This document shows positions 11,401 to 20,530 of a stretch of DNA of 64,000 bases, one piece after another; position 1 is the stretch's first letter; each line of letters opens with the position of its first letter. Below the pieces are notes generated by a model that searched no databases, was not told the DNA's origin, and was given only the letters and a program-made list of their open reading frames with translations. The DNA comes from Symsagittifera roscoffensis (Eukaryota; Xenacoelomorpha; Acoela; Convolutidae). The stretch is from assembly GCF_963678635.1 (NCBI RefSeq), contig NC_087064.1:64473548-64537547 (forward strand). The letters are read 5' to 3'. The position numbers and the translations under genes are program-made.

Positions 11401-12571
11401 TTTGACCCCCTCACCATTCAAAAGGTCTATTTGGTACTTTTTTACGAGATCCATTTTTAGCCAACCGACTCCTAAATTTTCCTAATTTTTCGGTCAGAAC
11501 GCAATTTTTTGGTCAACGCCTTCCAAAAAGTGCCTTAAAAAGGCTTTGTTGGCCTGTTTGAAAATACCTCCCTCCTCGAGCAGTTTCTTGAGGGAGCGGA
11601 GGAAGAAATTCTCTAGAAGGGTACTTTTTTAGGTCGATCTAACATATTCTGATATTATGCGCTAATTGCAGTGCCACTTTTTTGTTTTCTAGCCGACGTT
11701 TCCACTTGAGTTTTTCGCTTGCATGCCTATAAAGGAGAAGTTGTTTTCTTACTGTTATTGGCTTATTTTTGCTCTAAGGTCCCATTTCGGAATTTTGATT
11801 TTAAAAAGTCGATAAAACTTTAATTTACTTGCTGCTTAAGAATACCTGGGTTGATTCACCTAAATTGTAAGTTTTTGGATGAATTTAGCTCGGAAATCAG
11901 TGTCGCAAAATGTCGCGGATGGTACAACCATAGAATGTCTTTCATTCCCAGATGTTTGGCAAGTCAAAATATTGAATGATAAAAAAGAAAAGAAGAGAAT
12001 TAATGAAAAGGGAAACTGCTATGCCATCTGTTTAATTTGCTCTTACTTTTTGCCATTTTGTCCAATTTAGAGTAAAATATGTTCAAATTGTTTTTTTTCA
12101 AAAGTTCGATTTAAAAACAACGTTGTTCAAGTTGATGCTACTTTTGTCAGATATGGCGTTGAAAAAGTATATTACAAACTAAAAATTGAAGTTGAATGTT
12201 TGACCTGATGATTACTAACCATTAGTGTATTCGCAAGTTCTCGACAGCAAAATGCCTTCTTTTTTCACCGGATTCTTCAGGCTCATCACACTCTTATAGA
12301 ACTCCACAGCGTCGTTGACCAACTTTTCAACACTCTTTTTGATCTCCTCGGAATTGTCTGTTCCCACTGCCGAGTCGAACATGAACTTGGGCATGATTTT
12401 AAATCCGCGCGAGCTACTCGGCTCCTCGGCCGAGTCTCGCCAGAGAGTGTCGGCTCTCGGCATTGTGGTAACATTAAGGAACAGCTGCGAGTCACAATTG
12501 ACTGATTTAAAGATCGAGGAAGTAAACAAAATCGCGGAAAGAAACATCAAAAAGTTTGAAATAATATCCAT
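4293..12571 (-). CDS. Leishmanolysin-like (peptidase M8) gene, 3 exons, probable pseudoprotease
   Basis: Joining 12571-12220, 6188-5726 and 5403-4293 on the minus strand gives 642 codons including the stop, about the usual size for animal M8 proteins. Both junctions keep frame (phase 1, then phase 2) and have GT donors and polypyrimidine-AG acceptors. In order the protein shows a signal peptide (residues 1-26), a pro-region, the metzincin site, a third zinc histidine in N-H-W-E-Q-R (His362), the F-S-T-F-T-M-A-L-F-E-D-L-G-W-Y block typical of leishmanolysin, a Cys-rich C-terminal domain and a hydrophobic tail (about 622-641) that could be a GPI signal or a membrane anchor. The active-site helix reads H246-S-L-C-H250: the catalytic Glu is Ser while the zinc ligands remain. 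Family membership is secure; loss of activity is inferred. Expression is not shown. Confidence 0.82.
5404..5725 (-). other. M8 gene intron 2
   Basis: A 322-bp AT-rich GT-AG intron between exons 2 and 3, with multiple stops in the coding frame and no other feature seen. Confidence 0.7.
5726..6188 (-). CDS. M8 gene exon 2 (active-site helix, Glu replaced by Ser)
   Basis: The acceptor is a T-rich tract ending CAG just above 6188, and the donor is GTGAGT at 5725. The exon encodes the N-terminal part of the catalytic domain, including the Cys-rich start, a D-A-D-F-V-L-F-V strand, the R-P-I-A-G segment and the metzincin helix V-K-H-S-L-C-H-M-L-G-F-S. In active M8 enzymes the second residue of the motif is Glu, which polarises the water; here the codon is AGT (Ser) at 5800-5802. 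Both helix histidines (codons 5803-5805 and 5791-5793) are kept. The frame is open with no other damage, so this looks like a substitution in a maintained gene, not decay. Confidence 0.75.
6690..6960 (+). repeat. Dispersed repeat, copy A
   Basis: Aligns at moderate identity with 11345-11575. Shared landmarks in the same order are a GGATT(T/C)AGGG start, a CAGGGNTT(T/C)GACC stretch, CAAAAGGTC, a CCACTTTTGGCC or CCATTTTTAGCC stretch, ATTTTTTGGTCAA, AAAGTGCCT and TTGGCCTGTTT. There is no open frame across it. Confidence 0.55.
7661..8397. repeat. Long foldback (hairpin) element
   Basis: Arms 7661-7955 and 8095-8397 are imperfect reverse complements over about 300 bases with a spacer of about 140 bases. 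Matching landmarks include AGTGCT near the outer ends, CCGGACAAAA, ACAAAAGTTGCT, CTCAACC, CTTTGTTAATTG and ATCACAAGAAGC. It has no coding capacity; it looks like a foldback MITE or an inverted duplication. Confidence 0.75.
10368..10518 (+). repeat. 151-bp direct repeat, copy 1
   Basis: Nearly identical (I see two differences) to 11087-11237, same orientation. It contains the unusual G/C-rich core CACCCCGGTTATGTACGGG and ends in a GGGGGTGGGGGATTGAT stretch. Such high identity against diverged surroundings implies recent duplication or gene conversion. Confidence 0.85.
11087..11237 (+). repeat. 151-bp direct repeat, copy 2
   Basis: Partner of 10368-10518. The pair bounds a 568-bp segment (10519-11086) that carries no gene. 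The layout recalls a terminal-repeat miniature element, but I find no flanking target duplication and the ends are not TG...CA. Confidence 0.85.
11345..11575 (+). repeat. Dispersed repeat, copy B
   Basis: Partner of the repeat at 6690-6960, same orientation and same order of shared landmarks. A weaker third relative may lie at about 16430-16570 (a shared TTAGGTCGA-type segment and following T-rich tract). Confidence 0.5.
12220..12571 (-). CDS. M8 gene exon 1 (signal peptide and pro-region)
   Basis: This exon starts with ATG at 12571 and encodes 117 codons plus one base. The first 26 residues are a clear signal peptide: short start, hydrophobic core, and a Ser-Val-Asn-Cys end. The rest is an acidic, helical pro-region. 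The exon ends at a GT donor (intron starts with GTTAGT at 12219). The sequence is richer in GC than its surroundings, which supports coding. This ATG is chosen because it is the first and directly precedes the signal peptide. No promoter motif is obvious upstream. Confidence 0.7.
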
Positions 12572-14468
12572 TTTTACTACTCCATTGTAAAACTCGAATA
12601 AATTTTAAAAAGATCGAAACATAAAGCGTGTAAGTTGATACAAAAAATCAAAGATTGGCAGTTTCGCGAGTAAATTTGTAAGGCAATTGCAGAGACTTAA
12701 AATGTTTGTCAATAAAATTTAGCCACTGCACCTCAAACATAAAATCAAATACCTGGGCTGTAATCAATTCTGTTATATAATTTTTAATATATTGAAAAGG
12801 CTGGAAAACAACATGATCAAAAAATTTTCATAAAAAGGAATCATATGGAATGCATTTTCCAAAAATGTGTATTGTACGTAGTTTTTTTTTGAGATCCGCT
12901 TTGAAATGTTCTTTAAGCACAATGAAATATGTGAAAATATGTCCACAACTGGTTGTAGAAATACAAAAATTGTCAGAAGATAAAAACATAACTCAACTCG
13001 GAGCACATATATTCCGTTACTTTCTCCAAAAGCCAAAACAGTTCGAGTTTAAACGAAAGAGTCCTCAATTATCACACATTTGATTCAATGCCTACTTATC
13101 TGAACTTATATGGCAGGAAAAAGTCAGTGGATATTTGAAGAAAAACGCACACGAGAAGATAAAACATGATTGAAAAAATCACAAAATAGTTGCGACGCAA
13201 TTTTCAGCACCACTACTGGAAAATTCCAACAGTTAAGAACGCGGTCAATTTATGGATTCACATGGAGCCAAAATTATCTATCCAGTTCTCTTCGCTATTT
13301 TTATGTTATAAACACTTTTTTTGCGCCCTCTCAGAGTCAGGGAGTTCAATTATACATCTCTAGAAAAGTTGGATATGTGAATAAATTCAAATTGTCATAA
13401 AAACCGGAAAAAAACATGGTTATGTGGCCTTTTTTCCATGGGCAAATTCAATTTGTTTATCCACAGGTATAAATCCATCAACACAACACAGACTGGTTTC
13501 GCTCCATTTTTCATATATGTATAAGGAAAAATATGCATCATTAGTTAAACTTAATGTAATTTTTGGAAAAATTGAACGCATTGGTAGTGAGGTAGATCTA
13601 AATTATTACAAGAGTAGACGGTGGAAGCGTAGACACATATTAAAGCCTTTCCAGTCGGGAGCAAAAATCCAAAAATCAGAAAAGTTATCAAGCCAGTGTC
13701 GAGAAAAAATGGTCTGCTTTTTTTCGTTTTTCAGACTGAATTTGATAAGAGGCCGACTCCTCAATTGAAATATACTCAACTTTAACGTTATTTTATGAAA
13801 TAATTACCACTCATTAGCACTCATTTTTACGCCTACTTCAATGAATTTTTCAGGAAAAAATTGGACGAAAAAACTGAAAGAAAAAAATGTTCAAATTTTT
13901 TTAAATTTTTTTTAAGTTCTCTAATTTTTTTCAATCAAGCGATTGGAGCCTATTCTTCTATTAGCAGAGCAAGCTAACCTTGTTGTCTCGATTTTTGACA
14001 AAAGTAAGCGATATACTTTTGGAGTGGTTGATTTATTGAGACCAATGGGAGGTACTGTACCAAGACATGAAATTTGCCGATTTCTCAAAGCTCTGTACAA
14101 ATAAATCGCACAACATATAATGGAGGAGATTTTTTCTAACGAAACCGGAAATTTTAGAGGACCGTTTTCTTTCATTGAGATCTAAGGGTTCCGCGGCTAA
14201 AATTTTTTTAGTAGAACGTCATCAAATAACATTTTTTAGATCAAAAGTTTCAATCTCATTTGCCATACAAAATAAGAGCAAAAATGGCAGATTCTAAAAG
14301 TTTTAAGAAATTTTTGTTCTGACAATTTGAAAAATGGGGAGGAAATTTGTATATGGCTGTATTTTAGTTTTTTCTTTTTTCTTTTTTTTTGTTTTCCATA
14401 CAAAATCAGCTAACACAAACAAATAATCATCCGAGAGATTTGAATGATATCTCATATTAACGCTATTT
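12572..14468. other. Non-coding stretch upstream of the M8 gene
   Basis: AT-rich; no core promoter motif I would defend and no gene. Several short open frames (for example 12850-13083, 13424-13768, 13921-14175) lack domains, homology and splice context. Confidence 0.4.
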
Positions 14469-15297
14469 CAGTCGTGATCCGAACAACACAAAAATACTTC
14501 GAGAAAATTTACCCACCATCGACAAAAAGCGGTTTGAAGTTTTTGGTTTTCGTTTAAATTCAAGCAAGTAAAGCGATCGAGCAAGCTTATTTATTGTCAA
14601 AAAATTCGAGAAAGTTAAAAAAAATAGACCATGGTAAAAGAACACCCAATTTTGGCCGAGAGAGCCGAAATATAGGTCGAGCCATACACCATTTTTATAC
14701 TAACAGATGAAAACATGTCGAGCAGAAGCGTACCGAGGGGTAGGGACTGCCGCCACAACGCTCGCTTGTATTTTGGTAACCAAATTTTTCCAAGAAACCC
14801 TTTTTTGTTATATTGTGCGACAACCATTTCGATTTTTGGTCGAGAAATTTTCGCAAAATAAAGATCTTTCAGTCGTGATTCGAAAAAAGTGGTTTGAAAT
14901 TTTTGGTTTTCGTTTAAATTCGAGCAAGTAAAGCGATCAAGCAAGCAAATAATTATCGGAGAAAGTTCAGTACCTATGAGCTGTTTCCTTATTTTACTTT
15001 GACTGAAGAATATGGCTAAATTAAATTTTTACGTCAGATCATTTTATCAAACCAAGCAGAAAAAACTACACTAATTTGAAAAAAATTTTTTGTTTGTAGT
15101 TTTTTAAAGATTATGGTCGGAAAATTCTGTGCTACTTGCACAGTAACCGGCTATCCTGATTTATTGTCGGGAATTTCGAGAAAGTTAAAACAAAGGTTGA
15201 AGACGGTAAAAAATACCCAATTTTGGTCGAGACAGTCGAAACATAGGTCGAGGCACATATCATTTTTAATACTAACAAATGAGAACATGTCGAGCAG
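14469..15297 (+). repeat. Cluster of local direct repeats
   Basis: Two units recur. Unit X (CAGTCGTGAT ... GCAAGTAAAGCGATC) is at 14469-14587 and 14869-14947. Unit Y (TTATTGTC ... CATGTCGAGCAG) is at 14591-14727 and 15160-15297. The copies are diverged by roughly 10-20 percent by eye. Overlapping small frames here are shadows of the repeats. Confidence 0.6.
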
Positions 15298-18200
15298 TGT
15301 CGAAAACAACACGTCTCGAATGATATTAGAAAAACTCTGTCAAAAGTTGCTAGTTTAAAAGTCGATGTCTGCCTGGAGAAAAAAATTAACCCAAGCACAA
15401 ATATTCCACCGTCTTTTTCAAAAATAGTTGGATCAAAAATCAGGTTTTTTTTAAAACTTTGCTCTCTTTTGATATCCCAAATCCAGACGCATTCTGATCG
15501 TAAAACATTTATTTTTTCTTAAGTGATTTCAAGCATTCAATTCACTTACTTGGAATATACACAATATCGGTGAACGATTAGGTATAAATTGAGAATGGAA
15601 ATAACGTAAGATCAACTTCGACATCAAGCTTCCACATCTGTAATACGTTCTGCAATATAACTTTTTTAGAGCTGTAAACACGTCGAGTTATCGGGGGATT
15701 TGGTGGTAACTTTCACATTTCGATCAGTTCAAACGATGGGAAAATTGGCGATAAAACGAAGTCTGATTTACTCATTTCCTCAATTGAAATTGGTAATCCG
15801 GACTTTAAATTTTTGCGAGCTACGTTGTCATTCCATTCATTTCCTCAGTTCAAATTGGTATAATCCTGACCTAAGTTTTTTTTATATTTTTGCAGGCTAC
15901 CTTTTTCTCTCTTATTTTTGTTCTGATTTTAGTGGAACTCTTATTTGTAAATAAAGCAAGCTCAAAGTGTGTTTTGAGGAGGCTGTAGATAGTTCGGCGC
16001 CTGGCGCGCTGGAACGGAAAAAATTCCCGGTACGAATAACTGGTTGGTATATTTACGTAATGGCTTTTATTTATGGAACACTGGATAGAATGAAAGGGAA
16101 AAACGAGGTCTGCATATGTCAGTAGGGAAAAATAAGAGACCTATGTTTGCATAATGAAATCATCCCTGAACAAATTATTCACCTAAGCAAACATGTCGGT
16201 GATTTAAAATGTTCATCACGAAAACAAAAGTGCAGCTACTTAAAATTGCTTCATAATTTCATCAGATTAGATTCAATGGACTATGATCACACTTTGAAGC
16301 CCCAATTTTCCTCAGAAATTCGAATATCTGATCACTTGAAGGTTCTTACCTGTGGTACTATTTAACGAAGTTCGTCGACCAACTTTAAATTTTTTAAAGG
16401 AAACCTTCGGCATAAACATACACTGAGTTTGAGGGGACAATATGTACAAAAAAAAGCATTTTTTGGTTGTAAAAAACTTCTACAAACCGCAAAACGATCT
16501 CGGCAAAATAGGGTTTTTTGTGCTATCGGAGTGACTTCAGAAATCAATTAGGTCGACGTAAAAACATCGATATAGTTTTTGAATTTGTTTTTTCATTGAA
16601 TTCCCCGTCAGAAACCATTTTTACACACTATCTGATTGTTCGGTTGAATTTTTGATTATGGTTTTCAAAAAGAGAGGGGCATTGTATTCCTTTTGGCTCA
16701 ATTATTGAGTTTTCTAAACTAGTTTCACCAAGTTTTTTTTTTTCATTTTTAATGAACCGTTCTAATTATAGCTACTTATAACTTTCAACGATACTGTTTA
16801 TTTTGCCATATTTAACCAAGGTAATCACTTCGTTCCCGTCGTACTTAAATGGCATGTTACACTTTATAGCCACCAGTTTTGATAAATATTTATAAACTGT
16901 TAAAAAAATTGAAAACTATTATCAATATTTTCTTATTACCTCCCCACGCCGAATGTAATATTCAATAGAGTGTCTTAATTGAACTTGGACAGAACTAAAC
17001 TTTGCTGGAAACGAACTATAACTTTGAGGTATTATGCACTGCACGGCCCCAGAACAAAAATGAGATCAAAATATGTAAATTTGCAAACGTTCAAATTCGA
17101 CTACCATTTTTTGAATAGCTTTAACCCATCTCCAGAAAAAAAAATTTAATATTTGTTTTGCTTTTTAAATCAGAAGTTAAACAAAAAATTGTTGACGCTT
17201 TTTGAAATTGCTGAAAAAGGCTGAAAGTTTGTCAACATTTCTATATCTGCTTGAAATGTTAATTGAATTGCCTGTTGCTTGAATTTGAAGTCCAACATGT
17301 AGACCTTAGTTTCAGTCCAACACGTAGAAGTTTGGGCAATTTAGAGCATAATACCCCCACTTTTGAAACACAATTCCATCAATTTAGTTCGAAAACTAAA
17401 ATTATAAGTTTCTGCTTTCAAATAAAATGATAACCCAGCCGACTATATTCTCGAATTGAGGTCAGTCGATCTATTCTATGATTTTGTTACAAGAAATACC
17501 TATCGTTTTATCAGTTCTGGTTCCCACGTTCGCAGTAACTTAACGGAATAATTGGGTTAGCAGTGTTTTTCCCCAGATACACGTTGACAATCCAAACAGC
17601 AGTGGTTAAAAGGGCTGATTTATAGGAATTTGACAACAGCAAAATATTTATATGTTTCTCGTGATGTTAAACGGGTTTGAACATTAGTGCTTTGATAAAT
17701 TTGATGTATTGCTGTAAATGGCTACAAATATTTTTATCTAAAACTCACAACGCGTAAAATTTGAATGAGTTCTCATCGAATTAATTGGCTACTAGGTGAA
17801 AATGATATCGCATAGTACTTGGTGTTGCTTCAGGGGTGGGAAAGTCAACGAAAAAACTTTATTGGAACATTATCTTGAAAGTATTCTTGAAAAGAGAAAA
17901 TTTGGAGCAAGAGAACTAAGAATACTTAGGCCTCGCGCTCATCGAGTAATATTCTTACTTTTGTACATAAGCCCAACGATATTACGTAAATCGATTTTGA
18001 AAACAGATTTTTTCAGGTTCACTCTTCTAACAGCTTTATTTTCCCCTTCAGAAAAAATTGATTATTTTGGTTGAGAGAGTCGTTTTTACAGTACCGCACC
18101 GCATTAACAGACTTAAATTTCGCTGGCTCAGCAAATGTTTTGAGTTATCGCTCTGTAAATTGGTTGAAAATGAAGAAGAATCAATCCTTCTCATTGACAA

Positions 18201-18362
18201 TTATCTATGACCGTGTTTAAATCATCGCGGATTCAGCTATAAAAAAGCAGGCCTGAATAAGCACCGAGTCATCCCTGATTAAACGTTAAATTTTTAGGAT
18301 TAGCGTTGAATCATTTTTGAGCCAGCGCTGATTTTCAGTCTTTTCAAAACAGTTCGAAGAAA
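15298..18362. other. Non-coding stretch, nothing recognised
   Basis: AT-rich sequence with only short random open frames (15700-15954, 17796-18074). No RNA gene, splice structure or inverted repeat that I can support. Confidence 0.4.
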
Positions 18363-18365
18363 AAA

Positions 18366-18416
18366 ATCCCCACGAGGATTGAACCCACAATCTGTAGCTT
18401 TGCTCCACGTAAGAAA
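18366..18416 (-). repeat. tRNA-like 3' fragment (possible SINE remnant)
   Basis: On the minus strand the stretch GTGGGTTCAATCCTCG matches a tRNA B-box and T-arm with wobble pairs, preceded by an anticodon-arm-like segment. The 5' half with a good A-box is missing, so it is not a functional tRNA. It ends about 45 bases before the LTR element. Confidence 0.35.
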
Positions 18417-18458
18417 AAATGATATCAAAAAGTTATAAAAAAATTAATGAAAGCGAAG

Positions 18459-18462
18459 CATA
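18459..18462. repeat. Target-site duplication CATA, left
   Basis: CATA directly precedes the left LTR and is repeated at 37107-37110 directly after the right LTR. Confidence 0.85.
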
Positions 18463-18871
18463 TGGAACCTGATCTAAACTACATTTTATTATTGGATAAA
18501 TTAGATATTTTACCACTGTAAAATATTTAATATTAACCAATCATAATCCATCTAACTAACAACCGACTTATTTGTAAGTGCTGAAATTACTTGTAATTTC
18601 AGCACCAGAGAGATTTGAATTTAACTTAGAAATTAGCTACCTCTCCAAGAGAACTAAAGCAGTTGCAATAAGCCAGTATACTCTAGATCTATTGAGCCTA
18701 GCAGAAACTAGTTAAAAACCCTGAGACTAGTAGATATAAGAGTAAGATTAGGATCGGTATTAGAGTAAGAAGTTGCACGAATCTATCCGGCCGAAAATAA
18801 GATAGCGTGACGAGCAGACGGTGTACCCTATCCGAAATTACTCTATGAGTTAACCTCAAGGACCTAACTAT
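18463..18871 (+). repeat. Left LTR, 409 bp
   Basis: Starts TGGAACCTGATC. It aligns end to end with 36698-37106, with about 14 substitutions and no length change. The consensus end is CA; here the last two bases are AT, a mutation relative to the other two LTRs. It contains a perfect 13-bp inverted repeat at 18578-18605. By analogy the LTR holds the promoter and polyadenylation signals, but I cannot place them. Confidence 0.93.
18578..18605. promoter_or_regulatory. Perfect 13-bp hairpin in the LTR
   Basis: GTGCTGAAATTAC, two T, then its exact reverse complement. It is present in all three LTRs in the window; in the LTR at 49155 one base change turns a pair into a G-T wobble. It could act as an RNA hairpin or a palindromic protein site. 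Confidence 0.6.
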
Positions 18872-18873
18872 TC

Positions 18874-18893
18874 TGGTGCGACCATAAGTCTCG
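18874..18893 (+). promoter_or_regulatory. Candidate primer binding site
   Basis: TGGTGCGACC lies two bases after the LTR end, the usual place, and starts with the TGG that pairs with a tRNA CCA end. About 20 bases are identical in the copy at 49567. I could not assign the tRNA with confidence. Confidence 0.55.
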
Positions 18894-18958
18894 CATAAAG
18901 ACCTTAATATCTTAGAATTAACCAAAATTGATTAGAAAATAGACAAAACATTTTCAAA

Positions 18959-19192
18959 ATGTTACACGACAATAACTTAATTGAAAAGTCTCTACGACTC
19001 AATAGATATGAGCCGCTATTCCGCACAATACGAGAACTACCCGGTATTGGAAAAAGACCTCGGACAAGAGACGACATACGGCTACATAGAAACTTACCAT
19101 TTAGTTTCATGGTTGTACGGCGAAAGCCAATACAAACTTTTATATTTATAATTTTATTAGCAATGAATTTAGATTTTCATTTGCAAACATAA
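18959..19192 (+). CDS. orf1: 77-residue leader protein, intact
   Basis: First frame after the primer site, 77 codons, with no recognised domain. It is basic in the middle (R-P-R-T motif) and hydrophobic near the end. The second copy (49652-49885) has the same length with no indel and about 15 amino-acid differences, mixed with a similar number of silent changes, whereas the sequence after it carries indels. That pattern argues for a real protein under selection. It survives intact in this otherwise broken copy, perhaps by chance because it is short. Role unknown. Confidence 0.6.
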   Translation: MLHDNNLIEKSLRLNRYEPLFRTIRELPGIGKRPRTRDDIRLHRNLPFSFMVVRRKPIQTFIFIILLAMNLDFHLQT

Positions 19193-20071
19193 AATCCTTG
19201 AAGGAAAGCTTCAACGATTATTTCAGGCGCTAAACAAAATTACTATTGCACAATAACGATTGATAAAAACATCTCAAATCGTTCCCTCAACTTCTGCAGT
19301 ATTATATAAAACATATTTGAAAAATATTTATTGAAAAAAAAAATTAGTAGCATGACAATAAATTGTTAGTATATATAAATCATCCTGTTGTTCCAGCTTC
19401 ATCACCTAAACATAACAGCAATCCTAAATTAACTAATACCATCAAAAACTAAAACCTTTTACAAAAATTTAAATTAATCTAAACCTAATCTTATTTAATC
19501 TTAAATCAGATCATCAAGGCTTTCCTTGGATCTAAATAAACTTTCTATTTTATCAATTTAAAATAAAAATTCTGATCATCAAGGCTTATCCTTGGATCAA
19601 AAAGAACAATTTTGTTCTCCCTCACTCACTTATCAAGTGTCCAACGACCTCAAATGTTGATTCACTACCAAACCTTTTCAAAAGACCCAATACTAATAGA
19701 AATTTTTTCATCACGCTAACCATTCAAATTAGGCTAAACAGTGAAGAACTTCGGCTATTCATCCTTCACTTGAACCCTCCTCTTATCTGACTCAGGATAA
19801 ATCATAAACTTAGTAAGTTTAAAATTGTATCTAACGAACTACTTGTGTTCTAATTATACCTGAGACTTGTGGATTAAGTAAGATTAAGTAAATTAACACC
19901 TCAACTTAGACTAGCCACGAGAAAGTAAAAATCATTTTTTGGAATCGATATACTTTTCTTTCCAACCCTGAACAAAAAGACCCAGCTTAAGCTAACCAAA
20001 AAATCGTAAGGACTAACAGTCTAGGAAATTAAAATCACTAATACCTCCTTGCATCCCTCATCCTAAACTTT
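19193..20071 (+). promoter_or_regulatory. Structured leader between orf1 and orf2
   Basis: Non-coding. It holds features shared with the other copy: a TTGAAG/CTTCAA hairpin just after orf1 whose loop differs between copies, two tandem GATC-ending hairpins with CAAGG/CCTTG stems (19509-19532, 19574-19598), an AGTGAAG/CTTCACT stem (19740-19770), and a GAGAAAGTA/TACTTTTCTT stem near 19918-19960. By position this could hold packaging or translation signals; this is inference. Confidence 0.5.
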
Positions 20072-20530
20072 ATGTCATTAAAAAAATTAGGAAAGAAACA
20101 AACAATCGTTTTACACAATTGTGAAATAGACAACCAAAAATACGATCTTGTAATAACCCCACATACACAAACAGTTGGATACATCCGAACAAAACGACAA
20201 ACAATAAAAAGAAAAGTTATAAGTAAACAAAGACAGATAACACGAAAAAGATTTTCCAAAAAAAGAAATGCATTTTCCGAATTAGAAGCCAGTAGTCTAG
20301 ACGCACTATATAAATAAAAGAATCAGTAAATAAAAATTGCCCCATCCTTGATCAGTTATATTTTTCCGATTCAGAAACAACTTCAAACTCATCAAAAAGA
20401 GGAAAAAGAAGAATAAAAAAGCAATATAAACACAAACCAGTACATCTATACAATTGGAATCAACCAATTAGACATATTGATAATTATATATTAACAGTCA
20501 TCAAACGAAAAAATGAGCAACACTCAGAGT
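20072..20530 (+). pseudogene. orf2 pseudogene
   Basis: Matches the 155-residue orf2 at 50818. A one-base loss at about 20314 shifts the frame and creates a stop at 20315-20317; the similarity continues in another frame up to the gag start. The product would be a basic, Lys/Arg-rich protein of unknown role. Confidence 0.65.

Larger units (their letters stand above)
6189..12219 (-). other. M8 gene intron 1 (about 6 kb)
   Basis: A 6,031-bp GT-AG intron with no gene on either strand that I can support. It holds a foldback repeat (7661-8397), a 151-bp direct repeat pair (10368 and 11087) and two diverged copies of a dispersed repeat (6690-6960 and 11345-11575). The rest (about 8400-10360) is plain AT-rich sequence. 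Confidence 0.6.

Noticed and set aside
12286-12590. Frames overlapping M8 exon 1 in other frames and on the other strand
   Set aside because: Shadows of the exon, which has the signal peptide, splice donor and phase match.
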